The position numbers and the translations under genes were made by a program. This document shows positions 1 through 6,543 of a stretch of DNA of 14,172 nucleotides, piece after piece. The notes under the pieces were generated by a model that searched no databases, was not told the origin of the DNA, and saw only the letters and a program-made list of their open reading frames with translations. Numbering within the stretch: position 1 is the stretch's first letter; each line of letters begins with the position of its first letter. This DNA is from Caulobacter sp. (GTDB lineage Bacteria > Pseudomonadota > Alphaproteobacteria > Caulobacterales > Caulobacteraceae): contig JACMOF010000568.1 of assembly GCA_014378155.1 (NCBI GenBank), positions 1 to 14,172 on the forward strand, written 5' to 3'.

Positions 1-683
1 CCTTCGTGGCCGGTCACAGCCTGGGCGAATACAGCGCCCTGGCCGCCGTCGGCGCGATCACCCTGTCCGACACCGCCCGCCTGCTGAAGCTGCGCGGCCA
101 GGCCATGCAGCGCGCCGTGCCGGTGGGCGAGGGGGCCATGGCCTCCTTGATCGGTCCCAAGACCGACCTGGCCCTGGCGGAAGCCGCCGCGGCGGCCGGC
201 TCTGAAGTCGGCGTCTGCGTCGTGGCCAATGACAACAACAACGGCAATGTGGTGATCTCCGGCGAGAAGGCCGCCGTGGACAAGGCCATTGAGAAGGCCA
301 AGGAACTGGGCGCGCGGGCCATTCCGCTGAACGTCTCGGCGCCGTTCCACTGCCCGTTGATGCGGCCCGCCGCCGACGAGATGGAGGAGGCCCTGGCCAA
401 CACCCTGATCGTCGCGCCCCGTGCGCCGCTGGTGGCCAATGTCACCGCCTCGCCGGTCCATGATCCCGATGTCATCCGCCGTCTGCTGGTCGAGCAGATC
501 ACGGGCCGGGTACGCTGGCGCGAGAGCATGACCTGGCTAGCGGGCGAGGGCGGCGTCACCCGTTTCGCCGAGGCCGGGGCCGGCAAGGTGTTGTCGGGCA
601 TGGCCAAGCGGATCGCTCCGGATGCGCAAGCCGTTCCCCTGAACAGCCCGGCCGACCTCGAAGCCTTCGCAAAGTCGCTCTAG
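1..683 (+). CDS. fabD: Malonyl-CoA:ACP transacylase FabD, 5' end missing
   Basis: Moves the malonyl group from CoA to acyl carrier protein, supplying the extender unit for cytosolic type II fatty acid synthesis. The frame is open from base 3, so the gene starts before the window. Roughly the first 85-90 residues of the usual ~310 are missing. The visible part opens with the nucleophile motif GHSLGEYSAL, whose serine codon is at 18-20. The arginine in LKLRGQAMQ fits the malonyl carboxylate-binding Arg, and the catalytic histidine is in SAPFHCPLM (codon 348-350). The GNVVISG segment is also typical. The GTG at position 6 lies inside the motif and is not a start. fabG follows 16 bases after the stop, as in many fab clusters. 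Identity is secure from the motifs and the neighbours. Confidence 0.96.
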   Translation, partial: FVAGHSLGEYSALAAVGAITLSDTARLLKLRGQAMQRAVPVGEGAMASLIGPKTDLALAEAAAAAGSEVGVCVVANDNNNGNVVISGEKAAVDKAIEKAKELGARAIPLNVSAPFHCPLMRPAADEMEEALANTLIVAPRAPLVANVTASPVHDPDVIRRLLVEQITGRVRWRESMTWLAGEGGVTRFAEAGAGKVLSGMAKRIAPDAQAVPLNSPADLEAFAKSL

Positions 684-699
684 ACCAGGAAATCAGATC

Positions 700-1440
700 A
701 TGTTCGATCTCACCGGCAAGACCGCCCTTGTCACCGGCGCCACGGGCGGCATCGGCGGCGCCATCGCCAAGGCTCTGCATGAGCAGGGCGCCCATGTCGT
801 TCTGTCTGGCACGCGCGAATCAGCTTTGTCGGAGCTGGCCGCCCAGTTCGGCGAGCGCGTGTCGTTCGTCGCCGCGAATCTGTCGGACGCCGCCGCCGTC
901 GATGGCCTGGTCGCCAAGGCCGAGGTGGCCGCCGGCGCGCCGCTCGACATCCTGATCGCCAACGCCGGGATTACCCGCGACGGCCTCCTGGTGCGGATGA
1001 AGGACGAGGACTGGGACACCGTGATCAAGGTGAACCTGGAAGGCTATTTCCGCCTGTCACGCGCCGCCGCCAAGGGCATGATGAAGCGCCGCGCGGGCCG
1101 GATCATCGGCATCACCTCGATCGTCGGCGTCACCGGCAATCCCGGCCAGACCAACTACGCCGCCTCCAAGGCCGGCATGATCGGCTTCTCCAAGGCTCTG
1201 GCCCAGGAACTGGCCAGCCGAGGCGTCACGGTCAATTGCGTGGCCCCCGGCTTTATCGCCAGCCCGATGACCGACGCCCTCAACGACGCCCAGAAGATGA
1301 GCATTCTGTCGACGATCCCGGCCGGTCGTCTGGGCGAGGGGAGCGATATCGCTGCGGCGTGCGTTTATCTCGCCAGTGACCAGGGCGGCTATGTCACGGG
1401 TCAGACCTTGCACGTCAACGGCGGCATGGCCATGATCTGA
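700..1440 (+). CDS. fabG: 3-oxoacyl-ACP reductase FabG
   Basis: NADPH-dependent reduction of 3-oxoacyl-ACP to 3-hydroxyacyl-ACP, the first reductive step of each elongation cycle. The 246 residues match the usual FabG length. It is a classical short-chain dehydrogenase: the nucleotide-binding TGATGGIG is at residues 12-19, NAG at 88-90, and the catalytic set reads as N112, S140, Y153 and K157 (NYAASK). The PG motif after strand 6 (VAPGFI, 181-186) and the C-terminal VNGG (239-242) are also present. The ATG start has a weak AGGA-type ribosome site 9-10 bases upstream and lies 16 bases after fabD, which suggests co-transcription. Other short-chain dehydrogenases share the motifs, but placement between fabD and acpP makes FabG the clear choice. 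Confidence 0.96.
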   Translation: MFDLTGKTALVTGATGGIGGAIAKALHEQGAHVVLSGTRESALSELAAQFGERVSFVAANLSDAAAVDGLVAKAEVAAGAPLDILIANAGITRDGLLVRMKDEDWDTVIKVNLEGYFRLSRAAAKGMMKRRAGRIIGITSIVGVTGNPGQTNYAASKAGMIGFSKALAQELASRGVTVNCVAPGFIASPMTDALNDAQKMSILSTIPAGRLGEGSDIAAACVYLASDQGGYVTGQTLHVNGGMAMI

Positions 1441-1465
1441 GCAAGTCGTCTTTCCGGGGTTTCAC

Positions 1466-1485
1466 GCCTTTCCGCTTTGAAAGGC
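1466..1485 (+). other. 7-bp inverted repeat after fabG
   Basis: GCCTTTC and GAAAGGC are perfect inverted arms around the 6-base centre CGCTTT, 26 bases after the fabG stop. As RNA it would make a small hairpin, but no T-run follows, so it is a poor intrinsic terminator. The right arm overlaps a promoter-like -35 element for acpP, so a protein-binding site is the other reading. Both roles are inference. Confidence 0.35.
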
Positions 1486-1504
1486 CGAGGCCCTGATTTC
1501 TAAA
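1477..1504 (+). promoter_or_regulatory. Candidate sigma-70 promoter for acpP
   Basis: TTGAAA (1477-1482) and TCTAAA (1499-1504) are separated by 16 bases. They match the housekeeping -35 and -10 consensus at five of six and four of six positions. It lies in the 187-base gap before acpP and would give a leader of about 115 bases. A second weak pair is CCGACA (1551-1556) with GCTAGG (1570-1575), whose 13-base spacing fits the Caulobacter-type arrangement. acpP is normally very highly expressed, so a promoter somewhere in this gap is expected, but neither site is proven. Confidence 0.33.
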
Positions 1505-1627
1505 GAGTACAGCCGCTAGTCACCCGAAAAAGAACGTGATAGGCGGTGGCCCGACAATTCCCGTGGGGGGCTAGGTTCGCCGAAACCGCCCGCGGAACTG
1601 CAAGATTTAAAACGAGGGACTAACAGA

Positions 1628-1867
1628 ATGTCCGACATTCTCGAGCGCGTGCGCAAGATCGTCATCGAGCACCTGGATGCCGACCCGGAAAAGGTCACCG
1701 AGAAGGCCAGCTTCATCGACGACTTGGGCGCCGACAGCCTCGACAACGTCGAGCTGGTGATGGCTTTCGAAGAAGAATTCGACATCGAAATTCCGGATGA
1801 CGCCGCCGAGCACATCCAGACCGTCGGTGACGCCGTGAAGTTCATCACGGAAAAGACCGGCGCCTAA
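1628..1867 (+). CDS. acpP: Acyl carrier protein AcpP
   Basis: Small acidic carrier that holds growing acyl chains on a 4'-phosphopantetheine arm and presents them to FabD, FabG, FabF and to lipid A and phospholipid acyltransferases. It has 79 residues, the usual size. The attachment motif is GADSLD, with the modified serine at S37. Helix II ([19 protein letters not shown]) is strongly acidic, as needed for docking to partner enzymes. The ATG has a good ribosome site, GAGGGA at 1614-1619, 8 bases before the start. The gene has long flanking gaps on both sides, a promoter-like upstream region and a strong hairpin terminator downstream, so it probably forms its own transcript as well as being part of the fab cluster. 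Confidence 0.98.
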   Translation: MSDILERVRKIVIEHLDADPEKVTEKASFIDDLGADSLDNVELVMAFEEEFDIEIPDDAAEHIQTVGDAVKFITEKTGA

Positions 1868-1903
1868 GGCGTCGGGTTCGCAAGGCTCGCGAACACGACT
1901 ATT

Positions 1904-1950
1904 AACCGCCGCGTCGCACGGGCTCTTGCCATCGTGCGCGCGGCGGTTTT
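1904..1950 (+). terminator. Strong hairpin terminator after acpP
   Basis: A 16-bp stem with one bulged T pairs 1904-1920 with 1933-1948. Its loop GGCTCTTGCCAT can itself fold as GGC-TCTT-GCC. The stem is G+C-rich at its centre and ends in AACC/GGTT, running into TTTT at 1947-1950, a short U-tract. It starts 37 bases after the acpP stop. A small 6-bp dyad (GTTCGC/GCGAAC, 1876-1894) precedes it. The structure fits an intrinsic terminator that stops most acpP transcripts before fabF. Partial read-through cannot be judged from sequence. Confidence 0.75.
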
Positions 1951-1985
1951 CGTATGTGGCCGAGATTCGCGAGCCGGGGGGCGCT

Positions 1986-2002
1986 GGATTTGTCCGAAAT
2001 CC
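1986..2002 (+). promoter_or_regulatory. Inverted repeat upstream of fabF, possible operator
   Basis: GGATTT-GTCCG-AAATCC is a perfect dyad with 6-bp arms, 35 bases before the fabF start and after the acpP terminator. Its size and place fit a repressor or activator site in a fabF promoter. No convincing -10/-35 pair was seen here, and no regulator can be named. A GANTC site (GATTC, 1964-1968), the recognition sequence of the cell-cycle methyltransferase CcrM in many alphaproteobacteria, is also in this gap. Confidence 0.28.
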
Positions 2003-2037
2003 CCATATGTCCGCGATGCGAAGGTTGGGAGTGATCC

Positions 2038-3318
2038 ATGCGTAGAGTCGTCGTCACCGGGCTTGGCCTTCTGACCCCTCTGGGTCAGGGCGTCGATGTG
2101 ACCTGGAAGAACATCCTGGCCGGCAAGTCTGGCGCCAACAGGATCTCGGCCTTTGATCCGACCGAATACGCCTGCCAGGTGGCCTGCGAGGTCCCGCGCG
2201 TCGATGGCCGCGGCGGCGGCGGCCCGGATGTCGAGGGGGCCTTCAATCCCGACCTGACGATGAGCCCGCGCGATCAGAAGCGCGTCGACGACTTCATTCT
2301 GTACGGGATCGCTGCGGCGGACGAGGCCGTGAAGGACTCCGGCTGGGTCCCGGAAACCGACGAGGACAAGTACCGCACCGGCGTGATCATGGGCTCCGGC
2401 ATTGGCGGCCTGTCGACCATCGCCGACACCGCCCTGGAACTGGAAGCCAAGGGCCCGCGCCGGATCAGCCCGTTCTTCATCTCCTCGGCCCTGATCAACC
2501 TGATCTCGGGCCAGGTCTCGATCCGTTATGGCTTCAAGGGTCCCAACCACTCGGTGGTCACGGCCTGCGCCACGGGCGCCCACGCCATCGGCGACGCCTG
2601 CCGCCTGATCAAGTATGGCGACGCCGACGTGATGGTGGCTGGCGGCGCGGAAGCGGCCGTCTGCAAGGTCGGCATGGCCGGCTTCATCGCCTGCCGCGCC
2701 GTCTCCACCGATTTCAACGACACCCCTGAGAAGGCCTCGCGTCCCTACGACAAGGATCGCGACGGCTTCGTGATGGGTGAGGGCGCTGGCGCCCTGGTGC
2801 TGGAAGAGTACGAACATGCCAAGGCGCGGGGCGCCAAGATCTATGCCGAGGTCATCGGCTACGGCCTGTCGGGTGACGCCTATCACATCACCGCTCCGGC
2901 CGAGGACGGCGATGGCGGCTTCCGCGCCCTGTCGGCGGCCGTGAAGGACGCGGGCCTGCAGCCCTCGGACATCGACTACATCAACGCCCACGGCACCTCC
3001 ACCATGGCCGACGGCATCGAGGCCGGCGCGGTCGAGCGGTTCCTGGGCGATCACGCCAAGAACGTGGTGATGTCGTCGACCAAGTCGATGACCGGCCACC
3101 TGCTGGGCGCGGCCGGCGCCATCGAGGGAATCTTTTCGATCCTGGCCATCCGCGACCAGATCGCGCCGCCGACCATCAACCTGGATAACCCGAACGTGAC
3201 GGTCGCGATGAACCTGGCGCCCAACAAGGCCGTGCCGATGAAGATCGAGGTGGCGGTGTCCAACAGCTTCGGCTTTGGCGGCACCAACGCCTCCGTCGTG
3301 TTCCGCAAAGTCTCGTGA
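2038..3318 (+). CDS. fabF: 3-oxoacyl-ACP synthase II FabF
   Basis: Condenses malonyl-ACP with acyl-ACP to lengthen the chain by two carbons, releasing CO2. It has 426 residues. The thiolase-fold catalytic triad is clear: C177 in TACATG, H318 in NAHGTST and H354 in TGHLLGA, with the conserved lysine at K349. The C-terminal NSFGFGGTN loop (409-417) carries the gating phenylalanine. A glycine-rich stretch (about residues 57-70, DGRGGGGPDVEG) makes the region after the first helices about ten residues longer than in E. coli FabF, as is common in alphaproteobacterial versions. The ATG has a GGGAG ribosome site 6 bases upstream. It follows the acpP terminator, so it may have its own promoter. The stop overlaps the GTG start of mltG. 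FabB is a related alternative, but position after acpP favours FabF. Confidence 0.96.
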   Translation: MRRVVVTGLGLLTPLGQGVDVTWKNILAGKSGANRISAFDPTEYACQVACEVPRVDGRGGGGPDVEGAFNPDLTMSPRDQKRVDDFILYGIAAADEAVKDSGWVPETDEDKYRTGVIMGSGIGGLSTIADTALELEAKGPRRISPFFISSALINLISGQVSIRYGFKGPNHSVVTACATGAHAIGDACRLIKYGDADVMVAGGAEAAVCKVGMAGFIACRAVSTDFNDTPEKASRPYDKDRDGFVMGEGAGALVLEEYEHAKARGAKIYAEVIGYGLSGDAYHITAPAEDGDGGFRALSAAVKDAGLQPSDIDYINAHGTSTMADGIEAGAVERFLGDHAKNVVMSSTKSMTGHLLGAAGAIEGIFSILAIRDQIAPPTINLDNPNVTVAMNLAPNKAVPMKIEVAVSNSFGFGGTNASVVFRKVS

Positions 3319-4427
3319 GCCGCAAGCCCGCACCGCTCCGCAAGGCCCCCGCGCCGCGCAAGGCCCCCAAGAAGACCGGGGCGCGCCGCCGTGAGTCCGC
3401 CTCGATCGGCCGCCGCCTGATCGCCATGGGCGTGGGCGGGCTGACCATACTGGGCGTCGTCGCCATGCTGGCCGTGTTGGGTGGCCTGTGGGTCTATCAG
3501 GGTCCGGGTCCCGCCGCCAAGTCGGGTGAGGCGACCAATGTCGTCCTGCGGCGCGGCGCCAGCCTGCCAGAGATCGCCTCGACCCTTGAACAGGCGGGCG
3601 TGATCCGCTCGTCCTCGCTGTTCCTGACCGCCGCCCAGACCACAGGCGCGGCGCGACGCTTGAAGGCCGGTGAGTACGAATTTCCGACCCACGCCTCGCT
3701 GCGCCAGGTGCTGGCCAAGATCCGCGACGGCAAGATCGTCCGCCACCACGTGACCGTCGCTGAGGGCCTGACCTCCGACATGGTGGTCGACATCCTGATG
3801 CGCGCCCCGGAGCTGACCGGCACCGTGCCCACCCCGCCGGAGGGCTCGATCCTGCCCGAGACTTACCAAGTCGTGCGCGGCGAGGACCGGGCGGCGGTGC
3901 TGCAGCGGATGATGGACGACCGCGACGCCTTGCTCGACAAGCTGTGGGCCGACCGCCAGCCGGGCCTGCCCTTCGCGACCAAGGACCAGGCCGTGACCAT
4001 GGCCTCGATCGTCGAAAAGGAAACCGGCCTGGCCAGCGAGCGCCCGCACGTGGCGGCGGTGTTCATCAACCGCCTGCGCCAGGGCGTCCGCCTGGGTAGC
4101 GACCCGACGATCATCTATGGCCTGACCCGCGGACGGCCGCTGGGCCGGGGCATCCTGCTGTCTGAACTGCAACGCCAGACTCCCTACAACACCTATCTGA
4201 TCGACGGCCTGCCGCCGACCCCGATCGCCAATCCTGGCAAGGCCGCCCTGGCCGCCGTGCTCAATCCGATGAACAGCGACGACCTCTACTTCGTCGCCGA
4301 CGGCACGGGCGGGCACGTGTTCGCCTCGACCTATGAGGAACACGAGCGCAATGTCGCCAAATGGCGCCAGGTGGAGCGGTCGAAAGCGGCCGCCACACCC
4401 CAGAAGACGCCGCTGAGCGGAGGCTAG
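3315..4427 (+). CDS. mltG: Endolytic murein transglycosylase MltG
   Basis: Inner-membrane lytic transglycosylase (YceG family) thought to cut nascent glycan strands in the periplasm and so end their polymerisation. It has 370 residues: a basic, proline-rich cytosolic tail (1-35), one membrane helix (about 38-62), a LysM-like segment, and the YceG catalytic region. The hallmark SIVEKETG is at 231-238, and E234 is the likely catalytic glutamate by analogy with E. coli E218. FINRL, SDPTIIYG, YNTYLIDGLPP and LYFVADGTGGH follow in the family order. The GTG start overlaps the fabF stop as GTGA, indicating translational coupling. pabC, which sits between fabF and mltG in E. coli, is absent here. The C-terminal 15 residues are low-complexity. 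Confidence 0.93.
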   Translation: MSRKPAPLRKAPAPRKAPKKTGARRRESASIGRRLIAMGVGGLTILGVVAMLAVLGGLWVYQGPGPAAKSGEATNVVLRRGASLPEIASTLEQAGVIRSSSLFLTAAQTTGAARRLKAGEYEFPTHASLRQVLAKIRDGKIVRHHVTVAEGLTSDMVVDILMRAPELTGTVPTPPEGSILPETYQVVRGEDRAAVLQRMMDDRDALLDKLWADRQPGLPFATKDQAVTMASIVEKETGLASERPHVAAVFINRLRQGVRLGSDPTIIYGLTRGRPLGRGILLSELQRQTPYNTYLIDGLPPTPIANPGKAALAAVLNPMNSDDLYFVADGTGGHVFASTYEEHERNVAKWRQVERSKAAATPQKTPLSGG

Positions 4428-4428
4428 G

Positions 4429-5310
4429 ATGGCGCTATCGGGCATGACCGGCTTCGCCCGCGTCGAGGGCGCGCACGGGGCCTGGTCGTGGGCGGTGGAG
4501 GCGCGCAGCGTCAACGGCCGCAATCTGGAGACCCGGTTTCGGGGCCCGCCGGGCTTCGAGAGCCTCGACAAGGCCGCCCGCGACGGCGCCCAGGCCCGGT
4601 TTCAGCGCGGCCAACTGACCGTGAACCTGCAGGCCAAGCGCGCCGAGACCGCTGGGACCACCCAGGTCAATGTCGAGGTGCTGGAGCGGTATCTGAAGGC
4701 CGGCGGTCCCTATGTCGCCACCGGCATGGTCGGCAAGCCGTCACTGGACGGATTGTTGGCGCTGCGCGGGGTCATTGACGCTCGCGAAGAGGAAGACGCC
4801 GCCGAGGACCGCGCCATGGTCGAGGCCGCCATGGCCGCATCGATCGGTCAGGCCCTGGACGGCCTGAAGGCTGCGCGGTTGGAGGAGGGCGCCGCCCTGA
4901 CCCCGATCCTGGCCGGCGCCGTCGATCGCATCGACAACCTCACCAGCCTGGCAGATCAGGAGGGCGCCGGCCAACCGGCGGTGCTCAAGGAGCGCTACGC
5001 CCGGCGCCTGACCGACCTGATCGGCGAATCGGCCTCCGAAGAGCGCATCGTCCAGGAAGCCGCAGCCATGGCGATCAAGGCCGACGTCCGCGAGGAGCTC
5101 GACCGCCTGGCCAGCCACGTGGTCGCCGCCCGCGCCCTGATGAACGGCGAGGCCGCCGCCGGCCGCCGCCTGGACTTCCTCAGCCAGGAATTCATGCGCG
5201 AGGCCAACACCCTGTGCAGCAAGTCGGCGCTGACGGCGCTGACCACGCATGGTCTCGATCTGAAGGCGACGATCGAGCAATTCCGAGAACAGGTCCAGAA
5301 TGTCGAATAA
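4429..5310 (+). CDS. yicC: YicC family endoribonuclease-like protein
   Basis: Member of the YicC/YloC family, cytosolic proteins reported to act in RNA turnover; in E. coli YicC has been linked to small-RNA decay and described as an endoribonuclease. It has 293 residues, the usual length. The N-terminal YicC domain opens with the family signature SGMTGFAR (4-11) followed by EARSVNGRNLE (24-34). The C-terminal DUF1732 part contains VREELDRLASHV and RRLDFLSQEFMREANTLCSK, the best conserved block of the family. The ATG has a GCGGAGG ribosome site 5 bases upstream and lies one base after the mltG stop. The 3' end overlaps gmk by 11 bases, a pairing seen in many bacteria. The family call is firm. 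The substrate in this organism is unknown. Confidence 0.9.
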   Translation: MALSGMTGFARVEGAHGAWSWAVEARSVNGRNLETRFRGPPGFESLDKAARDGAQARFQRGQLTVNLQAKRAETAGTTQVNVEVLERYLKAGGPYVATGMVGKPSLDGLLALRGVIDAREEEDAAEDRAMVEAAMAASIGQALDGLKAARLEEGAALTPILAGAVDRIDNLTSLADQEGAGQPAVLKERYARRLTDLIGESASEERIVQEAAAMAIKADVREELDRLASHVVAARALMNGEAAAGRRLDFLSQEFMREANTLCSKSALTALTTHGLDLKATIEQFREQVQNVE

Positions 5311-5944
5311 CCCGCACGGACGCACGCGCGGCCTGCTGCTGATGGTCGTGGCCCCCTCGGGGGTCGGCAAGACCTCGCTGACCCGCCGCCTGGTCGCCGA
5401 CCACAACGACCTTCACCTGTCGATCAGCGCCACCACCCGCGACGCGCGGCCGGGCGAGCACGACGGGCGCGACTATCACTTCGTCACGCAAGGTGCGTTC
5501 CAGGTGATGATCCAGGACGACGCCTTTCTCGAATGGGCCGAAGTTTACGGCAACCACTATGGCAGCCCGCGCGGCCCGATCATGGACGCCTTGGAGCGCG
5601 GCGAGAGCGTGTTGTTCGACATCGACTTCCAGGGCGCGATGAAGGTCCACGCCCAACTGCCGGACGACTCGGTGCTGATCTATGTGTTGCCGCCATCCCT
5701 GGCCGAGATGAGCCGCCGCCTGCACGCCCGCAGCCAGGACAGCGAAGAGGTGATCGCCAAGCGCCTGGCGCGCGCCAAGGACGAGGTCGCCGACTGGCAG
5801 CGCTTCGACTATGTGATCCTCAACGAGGACTTCGACCGCGCCTATTCCGACCTCGCCCACATCTACCACGCCGAACGCCAGAAGCGGGTTCGCAACCCGT
5901 GGATCGGCGGGCTGGTGGCCGACCTGTTGAAGGAAGAGATTTAG
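5300..5944 (+). CDS. gmk: Guanylate kinase
   Basis: Phosphorylates GMP to GDP with ATP in the cytosol, essential for GTP and dGTP supply and for recycling (p)ppGpp precursors. It has 214 residues. The P-loop is APSGVGKTS at 18-26. The GMP-binding region holds SATTRDARPGEHDGRDYHF (43-61), the tyrosine of EVYGNHYGSP and the acidic DIDFQGA (107-113), all standard for bacterial Gmk. The late RLARAKDEV segment supplies lid arginines. The ATG lies inside the yicC 3' end (11-base overlap), so translation is probably coupled. A later in-frame Met (M15) would leave only a few residues before the P-loop and is less likely. The stop codon is part of the 9-bp hairpin at 5944-5965. Confidence 0.96.
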   Translation: MSNNPHGRTRGLLLMVVAPSGVGKTSLTRRLVADHNDLHLSISATTRDARPGEHDGRDYHFVTQGAFQVMIQDDAFLEWAEVYGNHYGSPRGPIMDALERGESVLFDIDFQGAMKVHAQLPDDSVLIYVLPPSLAEMSRRLHARSQDSEEVIAKRLARAKDEVADWQRFDYVILNEDFDRAYSDLAHIYHAERQKRVRNPWIGGLVADLLKEEI

Positions 5945-5965
5945 GCGCGCTTGACGAAGCGCGCC
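5944..5965 (+). other. Perfect 9-bp hairpin between gmk and the antitoxin gene
   Basis: GGCGCGCTT-GACG-AAGCGCGCC is a perfect dyad that begins in the last base of the gmk stop codon and ends 20 bases before the antitoxin ATG. No T-run follows, so intrinsic termination would be weak. The centre carries TTGACG (5951-5956), identical to a Caulobacter-type -35 box, but no good -10 was found. Ribbon-helix-helix antitoxins often bind palindromes just ahead of their own gene, so an autoregulatory operator is plausible but unproven. Confidence 0.45.
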
Positions 5966-5985
5966 GTTGGCAGGATGTTCTCGTC

Positions 5986-6261
5986 ATGGCCGACGGTTCG
6001 ATCACCCTGACTTTGGACGAAGCGCTGGGCGAGAAGCTTGAGCGGCGCGCGGCGGCTGTCGGCATGAGCCGGCAGGAGTTCGCTCAGCAAGCCCTGGAAC
6101 GCTCGCTGTTCGGCTATGATGACTACACCTGGATCGGCGATGATCCTCGAGACAGGCCCATAGACGAACCCGAAGTCAATCTTGCGGACTGCAAGCCTTG
6201 GGACGAGGTCAAGCGCGACCTCATGGCCAGGCTCGAAGCGCGGCTTGCCGCCAAGGCATGA
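5986..6261 (+). CDS. Ribbon-helix-helix antitoxin (ParD-like), toxin partner broken
   Basis: Predicted 91-residue antitoxin. Residues about 4-41 (SITLTLDEALGEKLERRAAA, then GMSRQEFAQQALERSL) read as a ribbon-helix-helix DNA-binding fold: a short alternating beta strand, helix, turn and second helix. The charged C-terminal half (about 45-91), rich in D, E and R with a terminal helix, fits the toxin-wrapping tail of this class. The reading frame is open far upstream through gmk, but ATG 5986 is the sensible start because the RHH strand follows directly. The nearest ribosome-site-like sequence is GGCAGGA about 10 bases before it. The stop overlaps the toxin ATG (ATGA), the normal layout of a toxin-antitoxin pair. 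It should neutralise the toxin and repress the operon. Because the toxin gene is frameshifted, it is now an orphan. The exact subfamily is uncertain. Confidence 0.8.
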   Translation: MADGSITLTLDEALGEKLERRAAAVGMSRQEFAQQALERSLFGYDDYTWIGDDPRDRPIDEPEVNLADCKPWDEVKRDLMARLEARLAAKA

Positions 6262-6543
6262 AGCTGTTGATCGAGCCGCATGCGCAACGCGAGTTTGACA
6301 ACCACATCGATTGGCTCGCGGAATGTTCGCCATCCGCCATCCGCCGCCCGCCGGGCTGCTCTACAGCTTTTTGACGCGATCGATCGTCTGCTCGATTTTC
6401 CGGAAAGCGCACCGGATATCGGTCGCGGACAGCGTGAGGCCGTAATGCGCTTTGGGCGGGACGGCTTTGTGCTCGGCTATCGAATATCTGGCCAAGCCGT
6501 CATCATTCAACGAATCTACCACGGGCTGCAGCAGCGCGATTAA
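6258..6543 (+). pseudogene. ParE/RelE-type toxin gene, frameshifted by a 7-bp duplication
   Basis: The ATG at 6258 overlaps the antitoxin stop. The frame begins as a typical ParE start (MKLLIEPHAQREFDNHIDWL) but ends at TGA 6372-6374 after 38 residues. The rest of the protein is in the +1 frame through 6543: RAALQLFDAIDRLLDF, a GRGQREAVMRF stretch, then YRISGQAVIIQRIYHGLQQ, which is the classic ParE C-terminal strand set. The break sits on two copies of CGCCATC. Removing one copy gives a continuous 92-residue protein (286 minus 7 bases is 93 codons) reading WLAECSPSAARRAALQLFD across the junction, as expected for the family. Intact relatives of this superfamily poison gyrase or cleave mRNA. 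This copy should make only a short, inactive peptide. Codons such as ATA, TCT and TTT are more frequent than in neighbouring genes, which hints at acquisition. Confidence 0.85.
6328..6341 (+). repeat. Tandem 7-bp duplication CGCCATC x2
   Basis: CGCCATC occurs at 6328-6334 and again at 6335-6341, followed by CGCC (6342-6345), a partial third unit. The extra 7 bases shift the toxin frame. The likely ancestral form had one full unit plus the CGCC partial copy, which gives a 4-base microhomology suitable for replication slippage. The change could revert by the same route. Confidence 0.9.

Noticed and set aside
1864..3333. A long open frame on the - strand opposite fabF (489 codons), and similar long antisense frames opposite mltG and surA
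   Set aside because: High G+C with biased third positions leaves antisense frames open. Their sequences are low-complexity, rich in R, G, H and D, and show no domain, while the sense genes have clear catalytic motifs.
5533..5985. A possible long N-terminal extension of the antitoxin reading back through gmk
   Set aside because: This part is an out-of-frame reading of gmk, rich in R and P. The RHH fold begins directly after ATG 5986.
6258..6543. Programmed ribosomal frameshift making a full toxin
   Set aside because: No slippery heptamer or pause structure is seen at the junction, and a clean 7-base duplication explains the break fully.
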